From positions 1-30,544 of the forward strand of contig CAYWIS010000051.1 in NCBI GenBank assembly GCA_964458385.1: DNA of 30,544 bases, in the 5' to 3' direction. The notes below the pieces were generated by a model. The model did not search any database. It saw nothing but the letters and a program-made list of their open reading frames with translations, and was not told the origin of the DNA. Shown piece after piece: positions 16,526-23,997 of the stretch. How positions within the stretch are numbered: position 1 is the stretch's first letter; each line of letters begins with the position of its first letter. A program made the position numbers and the translations under genes. Source of the stretch: JAHWKS01 sp964458385 (lineage in GTDB: Bacteria > Planctomycetota > Planctomycetia > Pirellulales > Pirellulaceae).

Positions 16526-17845
16526 TTAGGTCAGGTCAGTCAAAGGACCTTCACCACAGAAGTCGGGGTTACCGAAACGTTCGATGTAGTGGCCAAAGCC
16601 GTGAGCCAATGACAAGAGCAAGCGGTTATGCGGCGTGTTCTTGTACCTGAGCGAGCGACCCATGCGGAAATTCAGGCCATTGCCCACCAGCACAAACGGA
16701 ATGTTGTCCAGCGTGTGCGAATTGCCCTTACCCAGCTCGTTGGTCCACACGATCAGGGTGTTGTCGAGCAAGCTTCCCTCGCCGCCCGGTTCGGGAGTTT
16801 CGGCCAGACGCTTGGCCAGATAGGCGACCTGCTCGCAATACCACTTGTTGATGCGGGTCAGTTTATCGACCGCCTCGGCGTTGCTGTCGGGCTCGTGCGA
16901 GAGTTCGTGGTGGCCTTCTTCAATACCGAGCCACTTCATGCGCGGTTGACCGACGGAGTTGGTGATCTGGAGCGTGCTAATCCGAGCGAAGTCGGCCATA
17001 AAGCTGTTGACCATCAGCTCGATCTGCATCTTGCAGATAGTGGGGATGTTGTCGTTCTCGTCCTTGACGCCCGGCTCCAACTCGGGCACTGCATGGCCTA
17101 CGCTCGACGGGTTCGAAGCGCGCAGCTCCTGCTCCATCTCGCGGACGAAAGTAGCGTGCTCCTCTAAGAGCTGGCGATCTTCGGCGCTGACCACCGAGCC
17201 GAGTTTGCGCAGATCCTCGTGGACGTCGTCGAGGATGCTCTTCAGGCTCTCCTGGTCCTTCATTTGCCCGTACAGCTTGGCGAACATCTGGTACGGGTCG
17301 TCAATAGGCGCGATGGGCTTGTTCGGGCCGGCGTAGACCATTCGGGTCCAGGTGTCGGCCCGGTCGGGCACCACCACGCCAAACTCCAACGAGCCAAAGC
17401 GCGTACGAGTTTCGGGCTTGCTTTGCAGGAACGACTTGATCTCCTGGTCGATCGAATGTCCCTTGGACCAACCGGCGGGCGTATCGGAACCGCCTTGGAT
17501 GTTACCCGGAAAGAGTTCGATACCGGTGAGCAAACAACCGATGCCGCGCATGTGGTTGTCGCCATCGCCGCGTATCTTATCCGACACCCCACGGAGCATC
17601 AGCAAGCGGTCCTTGAAAGGCTCCAGCGGCGAGACGATTTCTTTCAAAGTGAACGACTCGCCCACTTCGTCTGGCCAGAAGGCCGAAGGAATGACGCCGT
17701 TGGGGCTGAAGATAATAACAAGCCGTTGCTTCCGCGCTTGCGTATTGGCAAACCCCAAGCTCGGCAGGTTCCAAAGGAAGGGGGCAACAGCGGCGCCCAG
17801 GCCCAGGCTGCGCACGAATTCGCGTCGGGTGGTGGTTCGGGCCAT
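16526..17845 (-). CDS. DUF1552 protein with Tat signal
   Basis: The product is 439 residues. The N-terminus TRREFVRSLGLGAAVAPF is a twin-arginine signal (R7, R8), so the folded protein is exported. The rest matches the DUF1552 family by recall: QRLVIIFSPNGVIPSAFWP, the MLRGVSDKIRGDGDNHMRG segment, IDQEIKSFL, and a C-terminal WTNELGKGNSHTLDNIPFV region that resembles alkaline-phosphatase/DUF1501-like folds. The biochemical function is not known. The start is supported by AAGGAAA a few bases upstream. It begins 14 bases after the stop of the DUF1592 protein and is surely in its operon, which suggests that the two proteins work together in the periplasm or outer compartment. Followed by the terminator at 16420-16459. 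Confidence 0.9.
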   Translation of the reverse strand: MARTTTRREFVRSLGLGAAVAPFLWNLPSLGFANTQARKQRLVIIFSPNGVIPSAFWPDEVGESFTLKEIVSPLEPFKDRLLMLRGVSDKIRGDGDNHMRGIGCLLTGIELFPGNIQGGSDTPAGWSKGHSIDQEIKSFLQSKPETRTRFGSLEFGVVVPDRADTWTRMVYAGPNKPIAPIDDPYQMFAKLYGQMKDQESLKSILDDVHEDLRKLGSVVSAEDRQLLEEHATFVREMEQELRASNPSSVGHAVPELEPGVKDENDNIPTICKMQIELMVNSFMADFARISTLQITNSVGQPRMKWLGIEEGHHELSHEPDSNAEAVDKLTRINKWYCEQVAYLAKRLAETPEPGGEGSLLDNTLIVWTNELGKGNSHTLDNIPFVLVGNGLNFRMGRSLRYKNTPHNRLLLSLAHGFGHYIERFGNPDFCGEGPLTDLT

Positions 17846-17859
17846 CGCGTTTCCTTTCG

Positions 17860-20136
17860 TTACTCGACAGGAGAGGGAGGCAGCGCGGCCGTAGCGGCCA
17901 CATTCACTAAAAGACGTTGGATGGAAAACTCGTTGTCGACAAACGCCTGAGAGAGCGTTTGGGGTTGGTCTGGGTAGGCACGGATAGGCTGCTTCACCAA
18001 GTGATGGAACATCTGCTCCACAAAGGCGGTGTGGGCTTCCTTGCTGCCGGCCAGAAAGTCCGCTAATTCCCGCACCCCCTGGAACTCGACCATCTTACCC
18101 GAAGTGTCCACGTAAGATCCAGATGCATCAATGGGTTTCCCCTTCTCTTCGGTTCGATATCGGCCGATCGCGTCAAAGTGTTCCAGCGAAAAACCTAAGG
18201 GGTTGATCAACGCGTGGCAAGTTTGACACATGGTGGGGCTGGTTTGCAGCGCTACCCGCTCTCGCGTGGTAAGGTCGGCATGCAGGTCGGGCGCCAGAGG
18301 GGCTACGGCCTCGGGGGGTGACCGGAGCGCCCGGCCTAAAAGGCTTCGCGAAATGAACACACCGCGATGGATCGGCGAACTGGCGGCGTGGTAGGCGAAT
18401 CCTGTCAGCAAGAACGGGTGCGACAGGACTCCCGCCCGTTGTTGTGGGTCGAATGCCACCTTTTGCCAGGGGGCGTCAGGCGGTAGATCGACGCCGTACA
18501 GTTTGGCTAACCGGCCGTTAACGTAGAGCGTGTCGGCCAGGAGTAAGTCGCGGTAATCCGACCTTTCGCTCCAGACCACCTCTTCAAGGAACAAGTCCAG
18601 CGAGGTGCGCAAATCGGAAACCACCCGATCGTCAAAGTCGGGGTAAAGCTCCCGATCTTTGGCCATGTCGTCCAGATGATCCACTCGCAGCCATTGGTTC
18701 AGGAACTCGCGGACTTTTGAGCGAGTACGCAGGTCGCTCAACATGCGTTGGGCTTGCGCGGCAACTTGCTCGGGCGTGGTTAATTGATTTCCTGCCGCAG
18801 CCTCAAGCAGTTTTTGATCGGGCAGCGAGTCCCAAAGCGTGAACGACAAGCGAGCCGCCACATCAAACGCATCGCCAGGGCCCGCGCCCAGTTCGCGGTA
18901 CAGGAACCGCGGCGACTTGAGCGCCAGAAGTATTACCTTCTTCAGCGCCGTGTCGGCGTCGGCATCTTCTTCAAAGTAGCGGTCAACGTACAAACGCTGC
19001 TGCTCCTCCGAAAGCGGCCTGCGAAATGCGCGTTCAACGAACCGGCGGGCGAACTCGCGCAACTTCTGGGCGCGGTCTGACGCATCGTTGCGCGTTCCCG
19101 CCAGATTGTTTAAGTTCGCGGCAATATAGGCGGCTGTTTCAATTGCTGCATACGTAGTGGCTTGGTCCCACTCTTTAGAAATGAACGACCCCCGCTCATA
19201 TCCACGGCTCCGGTCGTCGGGCGGAAAAGCGGTGGTGAGGACAAACAATTCCGGGAACGGATTGGGCGAGAGATACCGCTCGGAAATCAGCTCAGCGGCG
19301 CGCTTGGGAGGCCGCCATTCCAGTTTTACCGAGGCGGTCTTCTCTTGTTTCGATCGGAAATACTCCAGCTTGATCGGGTAGACGCGACCGCCAATCAGAA
19401 AAATCGACTCACGGTATTCGGTGTCGTCGCCCGACTTCACCCAAGCGTCGATCAACGGCTCCCGATTGTTGTTGACCCACAGCCGAAAGGCGTTCTCGGT
19501 GCGAACGATAATTTCATATTCGCCTGTGTCGGGCGCTAGCAGGCCGCCCTCCCAGCGCATGGAGAATTCTTCGGCGCCGAGTTTTTCTGCGTCGGGGCTT
19601 CCTTCGACGTAGTGAAAATCCACGACGGGGTCGATCCGCTCAATAACGCGTTTATCGCCGCGGAGCCGGCGGTCATTGTGGTACTGGGCTTTCAAACCTC
19701 GCTTCTCGTCCCAGTTGCCCGACCACCGAAATCCGCCGATCAGGTCGAGAACCGCGTTCTGATATTGCCGCACCGTGAGCCGCGACAACTCAATCCGCGG
19801 CTTCTGATTACGTATTTGCGCGTCCTCCGAATAGAACGCGTCGTAGATGAAGGCGGCGACCTTCTTTGCGTCTTCGCCAACGCATGCCTCGGGGTCGCCC
19901 TCGGGCATGGTCTGTTCAATTAGCTTGGTTAGCTCCAGAAGCGACTTATCGCCGACCAAGGGAGGATAGTCCTCGTTTCCTTCGCCCGCGGGGCCATGAC
20001 AGGAAGCGCACAATTGGCGGTAGATTTGCTCGCCTGTTTTTTCTTCAGCAATTGCCCGAGATAGGGGAAGAACAATCGCAAGTCCCGTGAGCGCAACAAG
20101 CACAGACCAGCGAAGCTGGATGACGGGCGTATTCAT
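17860..20136 (-). CDS. cytochrome c / PA14 / DUF1592-DUF1588-DUF1585 exported protein
   Basis: The product is 758 residues. A signal peptide (VLVALTGLAIVLPLSRAIA) leads to a haem-binding domain with C43-x2-C46-H47 and a candidate distal Met in TMPEG (M77). Then come a DUF1587-like segment (LSRLTVRQYQNAVLDLIG), a PA14-like insertion (~145-275; FSMRWEGGLLAPDTGEYEI) typical of sugar-binding modules, DUF1595-like (RRFVERAFRRPLSEEQ), DUF1592 (LSFTLWDSLPD), DUF1588 with a second C637-x2-C640-H641, and a DUF1585-like C-terminus. The domain order is from memory of the family. Two CXXCH motifs imply two c-type haems, so electron transfer is likely, but the substrate is unknown. It heads an operon with DUF1552 and has a strong ribosome-binding site. 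Confidence 0.9.
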   Translation of the reverse strand: MNTPVIQLRWSVLVALTGLAIVLPLSRAIAEEKTGEQIYRQLCASCHGPAGEGNEDYPPLVGDKSLLELTKLIEQTMPEGDPEACVGEDAKKVAAFIYDAFYSEDAQIRNQKPRIELSRLTVRQYQNAVLDLIGGFRWSGNWDEKRGLKAQYHNDRRLRGDKRVIERIDPVVDFHYVEGSPDAEKLGAEEFSMRWEGGLLAPDTGEYEIIVRTENAFRLWVNNNREPLIDAWVKSGDDTEYRESIFLIGGRVYPIKLEYFRSKQEKTASVKLEWRPPKRAAELISERYLSPNPFPELFVLTTAFPPDDRSRGYERGSFISKEWDQATTYAAIETAAYIAANLNNLAGTRNDASDRAQKLREFARRFVERAFRRPLSEEQQRLYVDRYFEEDADADTALKKVILLALKSPRFLYRELGAGPGDAFDVAARLSFTLWDSLPDQKLLEAAAGNQLTTPEQVAAQAQRMLSDLRTRSKVREFLNQWLRVDHLDDMAKDRELYPDFDDRVVSDLRTSLDLFLEEVVWSERSDYRDLLLADTLYVNGRLAKLYGVDLPPDAPWQKVAFDPQQRAGVLSHPFLLTGFAYHAASSPIHRGVFISRSLLGRALRSPPEAVAPLAPDLHADLTTRERVALQTSPTMCQTCHALINPLGFSLEHFDAIGRYRTEEKGKPIDASGSYVDTSGKMVEFQGVRELADFLAGSKEAHTAFVEQMFHHLVKQPIRAYPDQPQTLSQAFVDNEFSIQRLLVNVAATAALPPSPVE

Positions 20137-20140
20137 GGTT

Positions 20141-20145
20141 CCTCC
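20141..20145 (-). promoter_or_regulatory. strong ribosome-binding site of the DUF1592 gene
   Basis: On the minus strand GGAGG lies four bases before the ATG at 20136. It is one of the clearest Shine-Dalgarno sites in the window, where most genes have none, and it fixes the start. Confidence 0.8.
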
Positions 20146-20227
20146 GGTGTGCCGTAAGGAAAGGAGGAGGCGCTGTCCATCGCCCGATGGCGCAACACCG
20201 CAATAAGGCGGGACCGCTCTAGCGCGG

Positions 20228-20248
20228 GCCGGCCCTCACAGGGCCGGC
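20228..20248. repeat. GC-rich hairpin in the DUF1592 leader
   Basis: A perfect 9-base stem, GCCGGCCCT at 20228-20236 and AGGGCCGGC at 20240-20248, closes a three-base loop. No T run follows on either strand, so it is not a simple terminator. It may be a structural element of the leader RNA. Confidence 0.5.
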
Positions 20249-20295
20249 GCCGCCGCAAGCAGCATTCAAGGAAGGATGCACCCGCGAGGGCCATT

Positions 20296-20328
20296 CCCAA
20301 AACCGCGAAGTTCTTACGCAGTTTTGGG
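20296..20328. repeat. second hairpin in the DUF1592 leader
   Basis: CCCAAAAC at 20296-20303 pairs with GTTTTGGG at 20321-20328. After one mismatch, GCG at 20305-20307 pairs with CGC at 20317-20319, leaving a nine-base loop. It lies 160-190 bases upstream of the DUF1592 start. It could be a regulatory RNA structure or a remnant repeat. Confidence 0.45.
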
Positions 20329-20599
20329 AGGTTCTCGGAGCGTAGCAGTAATCATGATACAAAATTCCAAAAAACGCAACATGTTAGGGAAAATTGATCG
20401 ATTCATGCCGTCACGACGCGCGATTGAGTTCGGGCGCCGAAACGACATCGGTTTCTTCTTCAGGCCGGGCCGAAAGCACGTTGCGGTATCCGATTAACGC
20501 CGCCCGGCTAGGAAGCTCGTTACATCAAACTCTTAACGCGTTGCTTCTTTCGTACCGACGCTTGCCTGTGAGTGTTGAAAGCCAAATAAGCCAACGGGA

Positions 20600-21631
20600 T
20601 TACGGTGAATTTTTCGGCGGGCGGTGCGGAGCGGTTGGGTGCGGTAATGGGGCCCAAGTCTCAAGACAAGACGTTGTGGCGCTTGAGGGCGTGATCGCCC
20701 CATGCGGCAGAGGTTTCTCCGCCAAGAAATCGAGCAATAACTGGTTTACTTGCTCTGGGGCGTCGTTCTGCACCCAATGGCTTATTTCAGGTAACCGCTC
20801 GATGCGTAGGTTGCTGACCCATTGCGGCAGGCGTTCGACCAGTCGCACGTTCAAGAACGGATCGCAGCAACCCCAAATGACGAGTGTCGGCGCCGCTACC
20901 GACTGCGGCGGCTCATAAAGATCGCGAGGATACCGCATTGCAGCGCGGTAATAGTTTAAGGGCGAACTTAATCCGCGCGGGCCGCTCAGGGCGTGCTTGT
21001 AAGCGGCGATGTCGTCATGCGTGAAACTGGCCGATCTGACTGGCTGCTCTTGGAAAATTCGCTCCAACAGGGCAAAGTTCCTTGCACGTAAAACCCATTC
21101 GGGCAGCCAGGGCGCTTGGAAGAATAGAACGTATAGCGAACGAAGCCATTGTCCGAGATGATTTCGCAATTCATCTCGGAACGCCGCTGGATGTGGGGCG
21201 TTAAGAATGACGAGTTTGCGTACCCGGCTGGGGTGTAACGTTGCCAGACGCCACGCCAGCACGCCGCCCCAATCGTGCCCCACCACAACGGCGCTGCCGC
21301 CTGCAACTTGCTCAACCAAACCCACGAGGTCATTCGTTAGGGCCGCGATGCGATAGCTCTTTACGCCCGCGGGGCGACTGGACTGGTTGTATCCACGCAG
21401 GTCAGGCGCTATCGCGCGAAAGCCGGCATCGGCTAGCGCTGGAAGTTGATGGCGCCAGGAGTACCAAAACTCGGGAAATCCGTGCAACAAGACGACCGGC
21501 TCGCCCTGCCCTGCGAAAACATAGTGCAGATGGACGCCGTTCGTCCGAGTTTCGCCGTGAATCCAGTCTGCCGTCGGATTCACCGCTTGGGACTCGCGGA
21601 AGATGGGCTGAGACGCGTTGTTGGCAGCCAT
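20600..21631 (-). CDS. alpha/beta hydrolase, epoxide-hydrolase-like
   Basis: The product is a 343-residue alpha/beta hydrolase of the soluble epoxide hydrolase / haloalkane dehalogenase group. Seen: the oxyanion motif HGFPEFWYSWRHQ (50-62), the nucleophile elbow VGHDWGG with D120, the acid D257 (WGCCDPFLN), and the base H285 (EISHWVQNDAPE). NYYRA around 227 gives a candidate lid tyrosine, as in epoxide hydrolases, and D120 (not Ser) argues against an esterase. There is no signal peptide. Residues after ~310 are a Pro/His/Ser-rich tail (ending HRPPKNSP) unlike the family, possibly read-through of spacer DNA. It lies downstream of purC on the same strand with a 121-base gap. Detoxification of epoxides is the usual role; the substrate is unknown. 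Confidence 0.88.
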   Translation of the reverse strand: MAANNASQPIFRESQAVNPTADWIHGETRTNGVHLHYVFAGQGEPVVLLHGFPEFWYSWRHQLPALADAGFRAIAPDLRGYNQSSRPAGVKSYRIAALTNDLVGLVEQVAGGSAVVVGHDWGGVLAWRLATLHPSRVRKLVILNAPHPAAFRDELRNHLGQWLRSLYVLFFQAPWLPEWVLRARNFALLERIFQEQPVRSASFTHDDIAAYKHALSGPRGLSSPLNYYRAAMRYPRDLYEPPQSVAAPTLVIWGCCDPFLNVRLVERLPQWVSNLRIERLPEISHWVQNDAPEQVNQLLLDFLAEKPLPHGAITPSSATTSCLETWAPLPHPTAPHRPPKNSP

Positions 21632-21752
21632 GGCAGGATCCCGTTGCGAAAACGGTTAGTACGCTGCAATCGCTGCGCCAACATACAGCGGGCACGGTCA
21701 ACACCGGCCGCAATGTGCTAAGGGCCGATGGCTAATGGGGAGTGCCGCTTGT

Positions 21753-22637
21753 TTATTTCCACGGAAAAGGTTGACCGGTAAGCAACTCGTAGGCTTCGAT
21801 GTACTTAGCGCGGGTTTTTTCGACAATCTCTTTCGGCAAGGGAGGCGGCGGGCTGTTTTTATCCCAAGAGGTCGTTTCCAGGTATTCTCGCACGAACTGT
21901 TTGTCGAACGACGGTTGATTGCGCCCGGGTTGATATTGGTCGGCTGGCCAGAAGCGAGAACTGTCGGGCGTTAGCGCTTCGTCGATGAGGATAAGTTGTC
22001 CATCGCACCATCCCCATTCGAACTTGGTGTCGGCCAACAGGATGCCACACTTCTCTGCATGCGCCGCGCCGCGGGTGTAGAGCGCCAGGCTGCGGTCGCG
22101 CAATTCCTCGGCCGTGTCGCGTCCGACGATTTCCACTGCCTGTTCGAATGAAATGTTTTCGTCGTGCCCCGTTTGCGCTTTGGTAGCGGGCGTGAAGATC
22201 GGTTCCGGTAGCTTGTCGCACAATCGCAGGCCAGAAGGAAGCGAGATTCCGCACACCGCGCCGTATTGCTGGTAGTCTTTCCAACCAGATCCAACCAAGT
22301 AACCCCGCACAACACATTCGATCAATACCGGTTCAGCTTTACGGCAGATCATGATGCGCCCTTCGAGATCGGCGCGAGGCGCGTCGGGGGGCAGCTCCAC
22401 ATCATCCAGGTTGGTTGAGAGCATATGGTGCGGTTCTCCCAGCGTCTCAAACCAGAAGCGGCTGATCTGTGTTAAGACACGCCCGCGGTCGGGTACGCCA
22501 TTGGGAAACACCCAGTCAAAAGCGCTTAGACGGTCGGTGCTTACCATCAGCATCCGATCGCCCAAGTCGTACATGTCGCGCACCTTGCCGCGTTTGACCG
22601 GCAGCGATCCAAGCGAGGAATGAAGAAAGGCCTGCAT
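21753..22637 (-). CDS. purC: phosphoribosylaminoimidazole-succinocarboxamide synthase (SAICAR synthase)
   Basis: This 294-residue purine-biosynthesis enzyme joins CAIR and aspartate using ATP. Seen: the N-terminal GKVRDMYDLGDRMLMVSTDRLSAFD (shown here only as the known glycine-loop region, residues ~18-40), NGVPDRGRVLTQIS, VECVVRGYLVGSGWKDYQ, FTPATKAQTGHDENISFE, and the C-terminal DTKFEWGW with LIDEALTPDSSRFW. The length matches the fungal-type PurC (~290-300) rather than the short bacterial ~240-residue form. The start at 22637 gives HSSLGSLPVKRGKVRD. It lies between the DNA methyltransferase and the epoxide-hydrolase-like gene on one strand. No other purine gene is in the window, and there is no visible PurR or purine-riboswitch site. 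Confidence 0.95.
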   Translation of the reverse strand: MQAFLHSSLGSLPVKRGKVRDMYDLGDRMLMVSTDRLSAFDWVFPNGVPDRGRVLTQISRFWFETLGEPHHMLSTNLDDVELPPDAPRADLEGRIMICRKAEPVLIECVVRGYLVGSGWKDYQQYGAVCGISLPSGLRLCDKLPEPIFTPATKAQTGHDENISFEQAVEIVGRDTAEELRDRSLALYTRGAAHAEKCGILLADTKFEWGWCDGQLILIDEALTPDSSRFWPADQYQPGRNQPSFDKQFVREYLETTSWDKNSPPPPLPKEIVEKTRAKYIEAYELLTGQPFPWK

Positions 22638-22755
22638 GGGAAGAGAGTAGGGAATGGGGAGTTACAGTTCAAAAGGTCTAGGAAGGCTGAGATAGAAATG
22701 GAGAGAGCCTGCTGGTTATACAGCCAGCAAACGCTTTCCGCTACTTCCCACGGTT

Positions 22756-23772
22756 CTAGTCCTTACTCTCCTCTTCAATGCCGGGAATTTCTTTTTGCGA
22801 GCCGTTGGCGCCACGGCGGCTGCGGCGACGCGATTCACCCAAACGGCGGCCGTTTGCGGTGGACGGAGCGCTAACGAGCGGTTCGGGCGAGCCTTCCAGC
22901 GGGTCGCCAACTTCGATTTTCGCCAGCCGCTCGTCGATTCGCTTGGCATACTCGGGCGATATCTCAAAGCTGACGAACTGCCGTCCGAGCTTCTTGGCCA
23001 CCGCTAACGTCGTGCCAGCGCCCCCAAAGGGGTCGAGCACCAGCTCGCCCTCGTTGCTCGAAACGCGAATGATCCTTGCAAGAAGTTGTTCGGGCATTTG
23101 GCAGCCATGCCAACCGGCCCGTTCTTTGAAGGTCCCTGCGACGCGCGGAAAATACCAGACGTCTTCATCGGGCAAGAAGCCCTGAGGAAAATCTTGTGGG
23201 CGAAGGATCCAGGTGTCGTCGGGAAGGCGGCCTTTGGGATTGGCTCTCCCATCGGCGTAGACCAGTTGGCGGGCCGAGGGAACGCGAATAGCGTCGGCGT
23301 TAAAGGTGAATTTTTTGGGATCTTTCACCATGTGAAACAAGTGCGCATGCGAGCGATTGAACTTGTTCACACAGTTAACGCCGAATGTGTAATACCATAC
23401 CACCCAGCTCCGGCACGTCAGGCCGTGCTCGCGCTGCATCATCACCTTGAGTTCGGCGGCGTATTCGTCGCCAATGGCCAGCCAAAACGAGCCATCGGGT
23501 TTGAGCGTTCGGAGGACTTCTCCGATCCATTGGCTGCACCACGCCAGGTACTGCTCGCTTTCGCGCCGATCATCGTAGACATCGTACTCATACCCGATGT
23601 TGAAAGGCGGGTCCGCAAATGCCAAATCCACCACGCCATCGGGAATTTTCTTCAACCCCACAAGGCAATCTTCGTTGTATACGACGTTCCAGCGCACCGT
23701 CAGGGAGGAGTGGAAGGAAGGGGAAGGACTGCGGCCTGCCCAAAAACGCCGCAAGGAAAGGCCGGCGGACAA
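22756..23772 (-). CDS. DNA adenine/cytosine-N methyltransferase, beta-class order, apparently orphan
   Basis: The product is up to 338 residues. The catalytic motif IV DPPFNIGY (54-61) precedes the SAM-binding motif I, DPFGGAGTT (247-255), the motif order of the beta class (HinfI/CcrM type). NVVYNEDCLVGL and WILRPQDF segments fit DNA N-methyltransferases. The DPPF tetrapeptide occurs in both N6-adenine and N4-cytosine enzymes, so the base is not settled. The first start is TTG at 23772; a GTG at 23697 would give the tighter MRWNVVYNED and is at least as likely. The C-terminus is a basic, arginine-rich tail. No restriction endonuclease or specificity gene is adjacent, so it is probably a solitary methyltransferase. 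Confidence 0.87.
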   Translation of the reverse strand: MSAGLSLRRFWAGRSPSPSFHSSLTVRWNVVYNEDCLVGLKKIPDGVVDLAFADPPFNIGYEYDVYDDRRESEQYLAWCSQWIGEVLRTLKPDGSFWLAIGDEYAAELKVMMQREHGLTCRSWVVWYYTFGVNCVNKFNRSHAHLFHMVKDPKKFTFNADAIRVPSARQLVYADGRANPKGRLPDDTWILRPQDFPQGFLPDEDVWYFPRVAGTFKERAGWHGCQMPEQLLARIIRVSSNEGELVLDPFGGAGTTLAVAKKLGRQFVSFEISPEYAKRIDERLAKIEVGDPLEGSPEPLVSAPSTANGRRLGESRRRSRRGANGSQKEIPGIEEESKD

Positions 23773-23902
23773 GAGAAAAGTTCGCCCTTGCCTGTGAAGT
23801 TATCGTACCAACAACGCCCAGGAACGCAACCGAAAACCAGAGACGCTTCTCAAGCCGCATTGTCAGGCTGCCTGGGGAGGATGCGCCGATATTGCCACAA
23901 AA

Positions 23903-23921
23903 GGGCGGAACTGTTCCGCCC
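23903..23921. promoter_or_regulatory. 19-base dyad in the divergent promoter region
   Basis: GGGCGGAAC-T-GTTCCGCCC is a perfect inverted repeat around one base. It sits between the DNA methyltransferase start (23697 or 23772) and the TPR protein start (23998), where the promoters of both must lie. It has the form of a repressor operator, but a hairpin or degraded repeat is equally possible. Confidence 0.4.
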
Positions 23922-23997
23922 GCCTGGCTACTTCGGCGCTTCCCCAAGCTAAGATAGATCTGAAGTGTTAGGCCCGTCCTTCTTCCCCAGGCCGTTC

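Larger units (their letters stand above)
20137..20599. other. long leader/intergenic region upstream of the DUF1592 operon
   Basis: These 463 bases carry no convincing gene. The half next to the operon contains two hairpins (20228-20248 and 20296-20328) that would lie in a long 5' untranslated leader on the minus strand. The stretch 20340-20400 is AT-rich compared with its surroundings and is the most likely promoter zone. No -10/-35 pair with good spacing was found. Confidence 0.5.

Noticed and set aside
20340..20400. Promoter-like TTGCGT ... TATCAT on the minus strand
   Set aside because: The spacing is only 14 bases, too short for a sigma-70 type promoter, so no promoter feature was called.
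23086..23952. 288-codon plus-strand frame
   Set aside because: It is antisense to the DNA methyltransferase motifs and lacks any family signature.
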